A stretch of 13,965 nt of DNA, from assembly GCA_903921835.1 (NCBI GenBank), contig CAIXRL010000112.1, positions 1 to 13,965 of the forward strand, in the 5' to 3' direction. Made by a program: the position numbers and the translations under genes. Numbering within the stretch: position 1 is the first letter of the stretch; every line of letters starts with the position of its first letter. The stretch is from Candidatus Eiseniibacteriota bacterium. Its GTDB lineage: Bacteria > Eisenbacteria > RBG-16-71-46. This document shows, piece by piece, positions 6,697 to 13,799 of this stretch. Below the pieces are notes generated by a model, which did no database searches, had not been told where the DNA came from, and saw only the letters and a list, made by a program, of their open reading frames with translations.

Positions 6697-8334
6697 TTAG
6701 TCCAGCACGGAGACGCGGCGTGTCCGCTCGCCTCCCGCCGCCCTGAGACGCACGAAGTACAGGCCCGGCACCGTCGCGTGCCCGCCCGCGAGGGACACCC
6801 ACGCGAGTTCATGCGGGCCGGCGGCCAGCCCGGCGCCGGACCACGACGCGATCCGGCGTCCGCCGACGTCGAGCAGTTCGAGTGTCGCATCCCCCTGCAC
6901 CGGGAGTCTGAACGCGAACCGAGAACCCGCACGCACCGGGTTCGGCGACGGCGGAGCGAGCTCGAGCGACGGCGCCGGGGCAGGCCCCACCGCCACCAGG
7001 TTGCTGACGTTGAAGTGCACCACCGCAGCCGGCCCGTTCAGGTTCTCGTCGTCGGTCGCGTACACCGTCACGGAATCCGCCCCGACGTAGCCGGGTGCCG
7101 GCACGTAGTGCAGCAGGTGCCGGCGCGTGTTGCCGAGCGTGGCCACGCCGTGCACGGGGCCGGTCTGCAGGTTGTGCCAGAAGACCGAGCCGTCGGCGTC
7201 CTGCCCCGCCAGGTCCACGTCGATGCTCCCGTTGGCGTGCACCCAGAGCGTGCGCGATGGGAGGGTCGGGGCCTGGTTGGCGTTGCCGTCGAGCACGTAC
7301 GGGATGCTCGCGATGGTGACGCCGTTGCGCAGGATGTCGAGATGCCACGAGCCGAAGTAGGACGCGGAGGTCGGCATGGTCCACCACACGTACCAGAAGC
7401 TGCTCGCGTAGCTGGTGCCGGGGCTGAACGAATGGGACGAGTAGGGCCCGAGCGGCGAATACCACTGGTACGTGAGCTGGTCGTTGAAGAGGATGTTGCG
7501 GGTGCGGATCCAGCCGTACACCGGGCTGCCCGCTGAGAAGTGCGTCTTGGACGGCGGCCGTTCGCACACCGTGGGCCACGTGGGCACCAGCGTGGTCACG
7601 CCGCTGTTGAAGAGCTGGAACGGGTAGGTCCAGACGTATGGCCCCTGCGAAATCCAGCGCGAGGCGCCCGGGTTGCAGCTGCCCAGGTAGGGCTCGCGCG
7701 TACCCCCGTCCTGCGTCTCGAAGTGCAGGTGCGGCCCGCTGGAGAATCCCGAGCTGCCCACGAAGCCCAGCGTGTCGCCCGTCGCCACGGCCTGCCCCGT
7801 TGTCACGCGGACCGAGCCCTTGCGCATGTGCCAGTAGTCGGCATACGAGCCGTCGGCGTGCTGCACGATCACGTCGTTCGCCGTCACCCCGGAGAGCCAC
7901 TGCGTCTGGCGGTCGAACTCGCCATCGTGCGTCTGCGCGACCGTTCCCGGCGCCGCGCACAGGATCGGCACGCCGGCGTCCATGTCGCAAAAGTCGCGGA
8001 TCTCGATGTCCACGCCCGTGTGACCGTCGTACGTGACGCTGCCACAGTTCCAGTCGAGCAGGCCCGTGGAGGGATCGAGGTCGACGTAGTTGGTCACGGT
8101 ACGGCCGAAGGAGTTGATCCCCCCGGGCATCGGGTCGGCGTAGAGCGTGCTCGTGACGCTCCGCGCCCCGGCGGGCGGCGGCAGGCTCGCGCGCAGCGCC
8201 TGGGACTGCTCCGCCGGCAGGCACGAGGCGCCGGCGGGCGGGGGCGGCGGCGGACCGCCCGCGAAACCGGCCGCGTCCGCTGCGGAGGAACGTGCGAGCA
8301 TGAGGGCGAGAACAAGGATCGCGGCGAGACGCAA
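6697..8334 (-). CDS. Secreted M23 (LytM-type) peptidase with FlgD-like C-terminal sorting domain
   Basis: Predicted secreted zinc metallopeptidase, of a family that cleaves peptidoglycan cross-bridges or other glycine-rich peptides. In the 545-residue form the layout is: signal peptide (RLAAILVLALMLARSSAADA, about 2-21); proline run (PPPPPP); M23 domain with HTGVD (H105, D109), YWHM (H169) and GPHLHFE (H202, H204); a beta-rich middle with an Ig/cadherin-like repeat (VTVYATDDENLNG); and a C-terminal FlgD-like/type IX-like domain starting PPSPNPVRAG and ending VPGLYFVRLRA. All expected zinc and catalytic residues are present. At least six cysteines fit an extracytoplasmic protein. I chose the TTG at 8334 because GGAGG lies 4 nt before it and gives a normal signal peptide. 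An in-frame GTG at 8349 would add five residues without a ribosome site. It appears monocistronic. Its true substrate is not shown. Confidence 0.87.
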   Translation of the reverse strand: MRLAAILVLALMLARSSAADAAGFAGGPPPPPPAGASCLPAEQSQALRASLPPPAGARSVTSTLYADPMPGGINSFGRTVTNYVDLDPSTGLLDWNCGSVTYDGHTGVDIEIRDFCDMDAGVPILCAAPGTVAQTHDGEFDRQTQWLSGVTANDVIVQHADGSYADYWHMRKGSVRVTTGQAVATGDTLGFVGSSGFSSGPHLHFETQDGGTREPYLGSCNPGASRWISQGPYVWTYPFQLFNSGVTTLVPTWPTVCERPPSKTHFSAGSPVYGWIRTRNILFNDQLTYQWYSPLGPYSSHSFSPGTSYASSFWYVWWTMPTSASYFGSWHLDILRNGVTIASIPYVLDGNANQAPTLPSRTLWVHANGSIDVDLAGQDADGSVFWHNLQTGPVHGVATLGNTRRHLLHYVPAPGYVGADSVTVYATDDENLNGPAAVVHFNVSNLVAVGPAPAPSLELAPPSPNPVRAGSRFAFRLPVQGDATLELLDVGGRRIASWSGAGLAAGPHELAWVSLAGGHATVPGLYFVRLRAAGGERTRRVSVLD

Positions 8335-8338
8335 GGGG

Positions 8339-8343
8339 CCTCC
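8339..8343 (-). promoter_or_regulatory. Ribosome binding site suggesting a TTG start for the M23 gene
   Basis: GGAGG is placed 4 nt before the TTG at 8334 and inside the slightly longer frame that starts at the GTG at 8349. This favours the TTG, although the spacing is a little short. Confidence 0.45.
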
Positions 8344-8447
8344 AGGCACTCGAAGGGTGGCGATCGGGGCGGTCCCGCGGGGGCATGGTGACCCCGGGCG
8401 GACGACGTTGCGCGAAGGGATCCGGACGTCCTCCCCTGGCCCGGACC

Positions 8448-8626
8448 ATTCATGAACCCGCGGCCTGCGAGCGCGATCTGCGCGTCATCCGGACCCACCT
8501 TCGGTGGGTACCCCGAAGCTCGACCGGCCGCTGTCCTCATCGTGTTGACAACACGGCTGCGGCGCGGCCGGCCGATCTTCTTGCGGCTGACACACATCCC
8601 GCACTCTCGGCTCGCGGTTCATGAAT
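8448..8626. repeat. Inverted-repeat-bounded, hairpin-dense segment
   Basis: ATTCATGAACC (8448-8458) and its exact reverse complement GGTTCATGAAT (8616-8626) bound 179 bp. Both contain the palindrome TTCATGAA. Inside are a 7-bp stem with a 3-nt loop (ACCCACC/GGTGGGT, 8493-8509), an outer CCGGCCGC/GCGGCCGG pair (8524-8531 and 8564-8571), and within it the near-perfect palindrome CGTGTTG-A-CAACACG (8541-8555). The right arm contains the stop codon of the EamA gene. No protein is evident. It could be a small non-autonomous element, an operator region or a structured RNA. Confidence 0.45.
8541..8555. promoter_or_regulatory. 15-bp operator-like palindrome
   Basis: CGTGTTG and CAACACG are perfect 7-bp arms around a single central A. 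The plus strand across the centre reads TTGACA, a consensus -35 box, but no -10 box follows at 16-19 nt. The site lies about 200 bp upstream of the M23 gene. Symmetry of this size suits a dimeric repressor, but which gene it would control is unclear. Confidence 0.35.
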
Positions 8627-9539
8627 AATGCGGGCTAGAGGTCGCGGTGCTCCCGCGCATGTCCGCGACGATGGCGAGCGTGACCGCGCCCAGCACCACG
8701 ATCCCGCCGGCGAGCGCCGCGGGCCCGAGCCGCTCGTGCCGCACGCCGGCGCCGAGCGCCGTGGCGATGACGGGCGTGATGACCGAGACGAAGCTGATGC
8801 GCACGACGCTCCAGCGCTGCACGAGCCACGCGAACGCCACGAACGCCACCACGGAGCCGACGAGCGTGAGGTAGAGGATCGGCAGCCACTGGGCGCCGCT
8901 GGCCGGCAGCGCCTGCGATTCGTGCAGCGCGAACGATGCCGCGACGCAGAACGGGATGCCGGCGGCGTGCGCGATCGCGTTGGTGGTGATCGGGGCGCCG
9001 CCGGGGCTGCGCTTGAGCAGTACGCCCGCCAGCGCGGCGGTCACGGCCGAGAGGAACACCGCGAGCAGCGGCAGGGGCGGGATGTGACCGCCGACCTCGG
9101 AGGAGACGAGCAGCCCGACGCCCGCGAGCCCGATGAGTCCCGCCACGATCTTGACCGGCGTCATGCGCTCGAGGCCCATCGCGTGCGCCAGCACCGACGT
9201 CATCAACGGCATCGTCGCGAACAGGATGGCGGCGATCGCCGAGGGCACCTCGCGCTCGCCCCAGTAAAGCAGCGGCAGGCTGAGGCCGAAGTCCATGATC
9301 CCGAACGCGAGCGCGGCACGCAGCCTGGCGCCCCGCGGCCAGCTCTGGCGCAGCACGAACGCCAACGGGGTGAGCAGCGCCGCGGCGATCGCGAGCCGCA
9401 ACGCCGAGGCCCACACCGGCGGCACCGTGTCGTTGCCGATGCGAATGACGAGAAACGTGCTGCCCCAGATCAGCGTGCAGGTCGCGAAGGCGACGTAGGG
9501 GAGCGTCGAGCGGCCCGCGGCGCGGGGGCGGCCGCTCAT
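8619..9539 (-). CDS. EamA family (DMT superfamily) transporter
   Basis: Inner-membrane permease of the drug/metabolite transporter superfamily; members export amino acids, metabolites or drugs. The 306-residue protein is of normal length and shows about ten hydrophobic segments in two EamA repeats. The first begins LPYVAFATCTLIWGSTFLVIRIG, with the family-typical WGS motif followed by a strongly hydrophobic RLAIAAALLTPL helix. The second repeat runs from about PLPLLAVFLSAVTAALAGVLL to GIVVLGAVTLAIVADM. The ATG is chosen because it overlaps the DUF2087 stop as ATGA, a sign of translational coupling. The last residues (SPHYS) and the stop lie within an inverted repeat arm, so the original C-terminus might have been altered. 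Substrate cannot be predicted. Confidence 0.88.
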   Translation of the reverse strand: MSGRPRAAGRSTLPYVAFATCTLIWGSTFLVIRIGNDTVPPVWASALRLAIAAALLTPLAFVLRQSWPRGARLRAALAFGIMDFGLSLPLLYWGEREVPSAIAAILFATMPLMTSVLAHAMGLERMTPVKIVAGLIGLAGVGLLVSSEVGGHIPPLPLLAVFLSAVTAALAGVLLKRSPGGAPITTNAIAHAAGIPFCVAASFALHESQALPASGAQWLPILYLTLVGSVVAFVAFAWLVQRWSVVRISFVSVITPVIATALGAGVRHERLGPAALAGGIVVLGAVTLAIVADMRGSTATSSPHYS

Positions 9540-9859
9540 GAAGGGCGCGCCGGTCCGTGAGCCTCGTCCGCTTCGGCCGGCGGTGCGGGCCGCAGCCGGT
9601 AGCGCGTGCCGTCGCTCTCGCGGTCGAGGTACTTCCAGTCGCACAGCGCTCGACGGAGCAGCGCCCAGTCCCCGAACGAGTGCCAGTCCATGAGCAGGAA
9701 GTTCACCTCGCTCTCGGTGTACTCGCGATCCCGCTCGAATCTGGACGCGAGATGGGCCAGCGCCATGCGCTGGACCTTCCGGCGGCTGGGCCAGCGGGTC
9801 AGGCGGCCGGCCTCGTCCAGGAACGGACGGAGCTCGCGGGGTGCTGATTCACGGTCCAT
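9536..9859 (-). CDS. DUF2087 domain protein
   Basis: A small 107-residue protein matching the DUF2087 family, a winged-helix-like domain often found alone or fused to regulators. Visible signature: DEAGRLTRWPSRRKVQRMALAHLASRF (about 15-41), REYTESEVNFLLMDWH, then ALLRRALCDWKYLDRESDGTRYRL. The helical EYTESEVN...LRR..CDW..LDR pattern is characteristic. There is no signal peptide. It is first in a two-gene unit with the EamA transporter, overlapping by 4 nt. The start at MDRES was chosen because the upstream frame is arginine-rich and unrelated. No Shine-Dalgarno sequence precedes it, but a -10-like box lies 6 nt away, suggesting a leaderless message. DNA binding or regulation of the transporter is a guess. 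Confidence 0.82.
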   Translation of the reverse strand: MDRESAPRELRPFLDEAGRLTRWPSRRKVQRMALAHLASRFERDREYTESEVNFLLMDWHSFGDWALLRRALCDWKYLDRESDGTRYRLRPAPPAEADEAHGPARPS

Positions 9860-9865
9860 TGCGGC

Positions 9866-9896
9866 AGTGTATCGTGGGCCATGGCGTCGTCGCCAA
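9866..9896 (-). promoter_or_regulatory. Putative promoter giving a leaderless DUF2087-eamA transcript
   Basis: On the minus strand TACACT (9866-9871) is a good -10 box that ends only 6 nt before the ATG at 9859. Transcription would therefore start at or next to the start codon. A weak TTGGCG -35 (9891-9896) lies 19 nt further upstream. Absence of a ribosome site before the ATG agrees with leaderless translation. Confidence 0.4.
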
Positions 9897-10148
9897 TCCG
9901 CGGGCAGCCCGGGATGCCGGGGGGGCCGGCCCGGCACTCGTCGCGGCGTCTCCGATGGCCCTGCCGCCAGCGGGCGCGACCCGGGGCACGCCCGCCGCAT
10001 CGCGCGACCGGGGTGCTCCTCGAACGTGTCTTGCGGCACGCCGGTCCTGTGGCCTGCCCGCGCGACCCGTGCCCGCGTCCCATCCCGCACCGACGCCGGC
10101 TGGCGGTTCACGATCGGTCGGGGGTAACGTCGCGGCACGGAGGTTCCC

Positions 10149-10667
10149 ATGTCGTCCCAGGGCTACGTGCTCCCCGCGAGCGCGGACATCGGTCACGTCC
10201 ACCTCAAAGTTTCGAACCTCGAGGTGTCCCTCGGCTTCTATCGCGACGTGCTCGGCTTCGAGGTGACGACGCGTTTCGGAGACCAGGCGGCGTTCCTCTC
10301 CGCCGGCGGCTACCACCACCACCTCGGCCTCAACACGTGGGAGAGCGCCGGCGGCTCCAAGCCGCCGCGCGACGCCACGGGGCTGTACCATTTCGCCGTG
10401 CGCTACCCCGACCGCAGGGCGCTGGCGATCGCGCTTCGGCGCGTGCTCGACGCCGGCGTGCGTTTGCACGGGGCCGCCGACCACGGCGTGAGCCAGTCCA
10501 TCTACCTCGCCGACCCCGACGGCAACGGCATCGAGCTCACCGTCGACACCCCGCGCGAGAGCTGGAGCTTTCGCGCCGACGGCGGGCTCGACATGGTCAC
10601 CGAATCGCTCGATCTGCGCGTGCTGCTCGAGGAGGCCGTGCCTCCCGGGGCCACGCCGTCACTTTGA
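10149..10667 (+). CDS. VOC family protein (catechol 2,3-dioxygenase/glyoxalase-like)
   Basis: A 172-residue vicinal oxygen chelate protein, a metal-dependent enzyme superfamily that includes glyoxalases and extradiol dioxygenases. The two beta-alpha-beta-beta-beta modules can be followed: GHVHLKVSNLEVSLGFYRDV (15-34) with the first metal ligand at H16 or H18, AFLSAGGYHHHLGLNTWES (about 48-66), GLYHFAVRYPDR (78-89) with H81, and DPDGNGIELTVD (122-133) with E129. The His-His-Glu set supports an intact metal site. The GGYHHHLGLNTW string resembles CatE-type members. GGAGG stands 5 nt before the ATG. It is followed 47 nt later by the S9 peptidase gene on the same strand, probably in one transcript. 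The true substrate is unknown; a ring-cleaving role is only one option. Confidence 0.87.
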   Translation: MSSQGYVLPASADIGHVHLKVSNLEVSLGFYRDVLGFEVTTRFGDQAAFLSAGGYHHHLGLNTWESAGGSKPPRDATGLYHFAVRYPDRRALAIALRRVLDAGVRLHGAADHGVSQSIYLADPDGNGIELTVDTPRESWSFRADGGLDMVTESLDLRVLLEEAVPPGATPSL

Positions 10668-10714
10668 TCGCACCGGCCGCGACCGCGGCCGGACACGTCA
10701 CTCCCGGAGCTCCC

Positions 10715-12760
10715 ATGCGCGAAGAAGACCTGCTGCGCTTCGAATGGATCGCCGATCCGCGAATCTCTCCCGACGGCTCGCGCGTGGCGTACACGCGCGT
10801 GACCGTGGACGTGGACGAGGACGAATACCGCACCCACCTCTGGCTCGCCGACGTGCCGGTCGCCGGCGCCCCCGCGACGCCGCCGCGCCAGCTCACGTTT
10901 GGCGGCCGCGACTCGCAGCCCCGCTGGTCGCCCGACGGCGCGTCGCTGGCGTTCGTGCGCAAGCCGGACGCGAAGGAGCCAGGCCAGCTCCACGTGCTGC
11001 CGCTCGCGGGTGGCGAGGCGCGCGCGCTGACCAAGCTCGAGGGCGGCGCGGGCGCGCCGGCGTGGTCGCCGGACGGCGCGCGCATCGCGTTCCTCTCCGG
11101 GCACAACCCGGTGCTGGACGTGCCGGAGCACAAGAAGCCGAAGCACGAGCCGGCGCGGGTGGTCACGCGGCCCGAGTTCCGCTGGAACGACGACGGCTTC
11201 ATCGACCTGGATCACCTCGATCACGTGTGGGTGGTGGAGGCCGCGGGCGGCGAGCCGCGTCAGCTCACGACCGGGACGCGCTTCAAGGAGGCTTCCCCGA
11301 CCTGGACGCGCGACGGGCGCTGGATCGTGTACTCGACGGACCGGCGGGAGGCGCCGTGGTTCGGCGTACCGCTCGAGGACAACGAGCTGCGCGCCGTCTC
11401 GCCGGAGCTCGCGACCCCGACCGAGGGCGGGGAGACCACGCTGGTGGCCGACGTCGCGGGGCCGATCGGCGCCTTCGCGGAGGGTCCCGGCGGGCGCTGG
11501 CTGGCGATCGGCAACGTGCTGACGGGGCCGCCGCACTCGTACGACCAGAACGAGTTGCTGCTGTTCGAGGGCGCCTGGCCGATGACCACGCCCCAAGTGC
11601 TGACCCGCGGCCGCGACCTGGCGGTGGGTGAGGAGATGGGGAGCGACCAGCACCCGCCCCGCGGCGGCGGCGGCGCGCCGCTCGCCATCACGCCGGAAGG
11701 TCTCGCGATCTTCGGCTACGGTTGGCAGGGCGCCACACGGCTCGCGCGACTGGAGCTCGGCAGCGGACGCTTCGTGGACCTCACCGGGGCCGACGGCGAT
11801 CTCATTGCCGGAACGGTCTCGGCGGACGGCCGGAGCGTCGCATACACGCTCGGCTCGGTGAGCACGCCGGGCGAGCTGTGGGTCTGCGACCTCGCGAGCG
11901 GCGCGCACACGCTGCTCCTGGCGGGCAACGCGGCGCTGCTCGCCGAGTCCGTCCTCGGCGACGTGGAGGAGTTCTGGTACCCGTCCTTCGACGGCGTACG
12001 CATCCAGGGCTGGATCGTGAAGCCGCCCGGATTCGATCCGCGGAGGAAGCACCCGCTGGTGCTCCAGATCCACGGCGGCCCGCACGTGCCCTACGGTTTC
12101 GGCTTCTTCCACGAGTTCCGCGTGCTCGCCGCCGCCGGCTACCTCGTGCTCTACACCAACCCGCGCGGCAGCACGACCTACGGGCAGGAGTTCGCCAACT
12201 GCATCCAGTACCGCTATCCCGGCGACGACGTGAAGGACCTCATGGCCGGCGTGGACGCGGTGCTCGCGCGCGGCTGGGTGGACGAGGCGCGCATGGGCGT
12301 CACGGGTGGCAGTGGCGGCGGACTGCTCACCAACGAGATCGTCACCACCATCCACCGCTTTCGCGCCGCGGTCACGCAGCGCTGCGTGTCGGACTGGCCG
12401 TCGATGTGGGCCTCGAGCGACTTCGCCCTGTTCACGCCGACCTGGTTCCGCAAGCCGCCGTTCGAGGACCCGGAGGACTTCGCGCGGCGCTCGCCGGCCT
12501 CGCGGCTGTCGGAGGTGACCACGCCGCTCATGGTGATCCACAGTGAGGAGGACTGGCGCTGCCCGATCGGGCAGGGCGAGGCGATGTTCCGCGGGCTGGC
12601 CGTGCAGAAGAAGCCGGTCGTCATGGTGCGCTTCCCGGGCGAGAGCCACGAACTCTCGCGCAGCGGCGCGCCGTCGCACCGCGTGGAGAACCAGCGGCAC
12701 ATCCGGCGCTGGTTCGACCACTGGCTGCAGGACAAGCCGGCACCGGAGTACGGGCTGTAG
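10715..12760 (+). CDS. S9 family (acylaminoacyl-peptidase-like) serine peptidase
   Basis: Predicted cytosolic serine peptidase that trims short or N-acylated peptides. The 681-residue protein has an N-terminal beta-propeller (about 1-400) with repeated SPDGSRVAY, WSPDGASLAF, WSPDGARIAFLSG and TRDGRWIVYST blade motifs. A C-terminal alpha/beta-hydrolase domain (about 420-681) follows. The oxyanion/turn motif is LQIHGGPH (450-457). The nucleophile is S533 in GVTGGSGGGL, the acid D613 in HSEEDWRCPIGQGE, and the histidine H645 in PGESHELSRSG. All triad members are present in the expected order and spacing for S9C. There is no signal peptide. The ATG at 10715 has GGAG 5 nt upstream, and upstream in-frame sequence overlaps the VOC gene in another frame. 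It is the last gene of its unit and ends just before a strong hairpin. Confidence 0.93.
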   Translation: MREEDLLRFEWIADPRISPDGSRVAYTRVTVDVDEDEYRTHLWLADVPVAGAPATPPRQLTFGGRDSQPRWSPDGASLAFVRKPDAKEPGQLHVLPLAGGEARALTKLEGGAGAPAWSPDGARIAFLSGHNPVLDVPEHKKPKHEPARVVTRPEFRWNDDGFIDLDHLDHVWVVEAAGGEPRQLTTGTRFKEASPTWTRDGRWIVYSTDRREAPWFGVPLEDNELRAVSPELATPTEGGETTLVADVAGPIGAFAEGPGGRWLAIGNVLTGPPHSYDQNELLLFEGAWPMTTPQVLTRGRDLAVGEEMGSDQHPPRGGGGAPLAITPEGLAIFGYGWQGATRLARLELGSGRFVDLTGADGDLIAGTVSADGRSVAYTLGSVSTPGELWVCDLASGAHTLLLAGNAALLAESVLGDVEEFWYPSFDGVRIQGWIVKPPGFDPRRKHPLVLQIHGGPHVPYGFGFFHEFRVLAAAGYLVLYTNPRGSTTYGQEFANCIQYRYPGDDVKDLMAGVDAVLARGWVDEARMGVTGGSGGGLLTNEIVTTIHRFRAAVTQRCVSDWPSMWASSDFALFTPTWFRKPPFEDPEDFARRSPASRLSEVTTPLMVIHSEEDWRCPIGQGEAMFRGLAVQKKPVVMVRFPGESHELSRSGAPSHRVENQRHIRRWFDHWLQDKPAPEYGL

Positions 12761-12776
12761 GTTTGCGCCGCAACGC

Positions 12777-12806
12777 CGCAGGCCCCGCCGGGCGACGGGG
12801 CCTGCG
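12777..12806. terminator. 11-bp hairpin between convergent S9 peptidase and korB genes
   Basis: CGCAGGCCCCG (12777-12787) pairs perfectly with CGGGGCCTGCG (12796-12806) around an 8-nt loop. It sits 17 nt after the S9 stop and about 156 nt beyond the korB stop, so it may serve both directions. There is no long U-tract, as is common in GC-rich genomes. Confidence 0.6.
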
Positions 12807-12843
12807 ACGATTCCGTGGGATGCGGTGCTTGGGTCGCTCCCGG

Positions 12844-12864
12844 GCCTCGCCTGCCGGGTGAGGC
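12844..12864 (+). repeat. Second, weaker hairpin in the S9-korB gap
   Basis: GCCTCGCC and GGTGAGGC form an 8-bp stem with one G-U pair on the plus strand, with a 5-nt loop. The remainder of 12807-12962 shows no gene. It may back up the stronger terminator. Confidence 0.3.
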
Positions 12865-12962
12865 AAAGACGCGTACGTGTTGCGGCGATGTCGGATAGAG
12901 CGCGCCAACCTCCGTGCGGGATGTGGCCGCTCGCGCCCTGGCTACTTCATGCGGGCCCGCGG

Positions 12963-13799
12963 TTACTCACTCGGCAGGTCCTGCCGGGAGACCGCGTCCG
13001 GCTGCATCCAGTCCTCGTCGGTCTCGAGCGTGCTCGGCATCGGCGGTGCGGCCACGGCCGGGCGGCGGTACAGCACGCCGAGCGCGAAGCGCCCGTCGCG
13101 CGCGGTCTCGACCGCGTGGTTGAGGTTCTCCGGGCCGTAGCCCGCGGGCAGCTCGTAGCTGCGCTGGAGCAGCTGATCGGCGTAGCCGCGCGGCTGGTAG
13201 GTCACGCACCCGGCGAGCACGTGCACGAACGCGAAGCCGGGGTACTCGATCGCCTCGCGGAACATGGCGCGCATGTGCGGCATGTTGCCGGCGTGCGTGC
13301 GCGCGACGAACCCGCAGCCGGCGCTCAGCACGAGCAGCACCGGGTTCAGCGGCTGGTCGTCGGCGCCCGCGAGTCGGCGGGCGCGCTTCGAGTCCATCTC
13401 CGTCGTGGGTGAGGCCTGGCCCTTGGTGAGCCCGTAGATGCCGTTGTCCATCACGATGTACGTGAGGTCGGTGTTGCGCCGCACCGCGTGCGGGATGTGC
13501 CCCAGGCCGATGCTGAAGCCGTCGCCGTCACCGCCGACCACGATCGTGGTCAGCTCGGGGCGCGCCACCTTGAGGCCGGTCGCGATCGGCAGCGCGCGGC
13601 CGTGGATGGAGTTGAACGAGTACGCCTTCACGTAGCCCGGGAGGCGGCTCGAGCAGCCGATGCCGGAGATCACGGCCAGCTTCTCGGGAATGATCTCGAG
13701 GTCGGCGAGCGCCTGGGTGAGTCCCTTGAGCACGCCGAAGTCGCCGCAGCCGGTGCACCAGACGGGCTGCAATTCGGTCCGGTAGTCCTTCGCCTTCAT
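12963..13799 (-). CDS. korB: 2-oxoacid:ferredoxin oxidoreductase beta subunit
   Basis: Beta subunit of a thiamine-diphosphate enzyme that oxidatively decarboxylates a 2-oxoacid (probably 2-oxoglutarate) to acyl-CoA while reducing ferredoxin, or runs in reverse in carbon fixation. The 278-residue protein has the usual length. It shows WCTGCGDFGVLKGL (14-27), cluster cysteines C15, C18, C49 (ISGIGCSSRLPGY) and C198 (HVLAGCVTYQP), SIHGRALPIATG with H66, and the TPP/Mg motif GGDGDGFSIG (89-98) closing with N119 in MDNGIYGLTKGQ. GGAG lies 5 nt before the ATG, which overlaps the upstream korA stop as ATGA. KorB and PorB types are hard to separate. The context with a fused KorA-type C-terminus favours 2-oxoglutarate, as inference. 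Confidence 0.92.
   Translation of the reverse strand: MKAKDYRTELQPVWCTGCGDFGVLKGLTQALADLEIIPEKLAVISGIGCSSRLPGYVKAYSFNSIHGRALPIATGLKVARPELTTIVVGGDGDGFSIGLGHIPHAVRRNTDLTYIVMDNGIYGLTKGQASPTTEMDSKRARRLAGADDQPLNPVLLVLSAGCGFVARTHAGNMPHMRAMFREAIEYPGFAFVHVLAGCVTYQPRGYADQLLQRSYELPAGYGPENLNHAVETARDGRFALGVLYRRPAVAAPPMPSTLETDEDWMQPDAVSRQDLPSE

Noticed and set aside
6809..8449. A 546-residue minus-strand frame over the M23 gene, starting at an ATG
   Set aside because: It is extremely arginine-rich and in a different frame from the one carrying HTGVD and HLHF.
8541..8560. TTGACA as a plus-strand promoter
   Set aside because: No acceptable -10 box lies 16-19 nt downstream and no plus-strand gene follows before 10149.
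10502..12721. A 739-residue minus-strand open frame opposite the S9 peptidase
   Set aside because: Long antisense frames are expected at this GC content. Its composition is Arg/Ala/Val/His-biased without domains, while the plus strand has a full catalytic triad.
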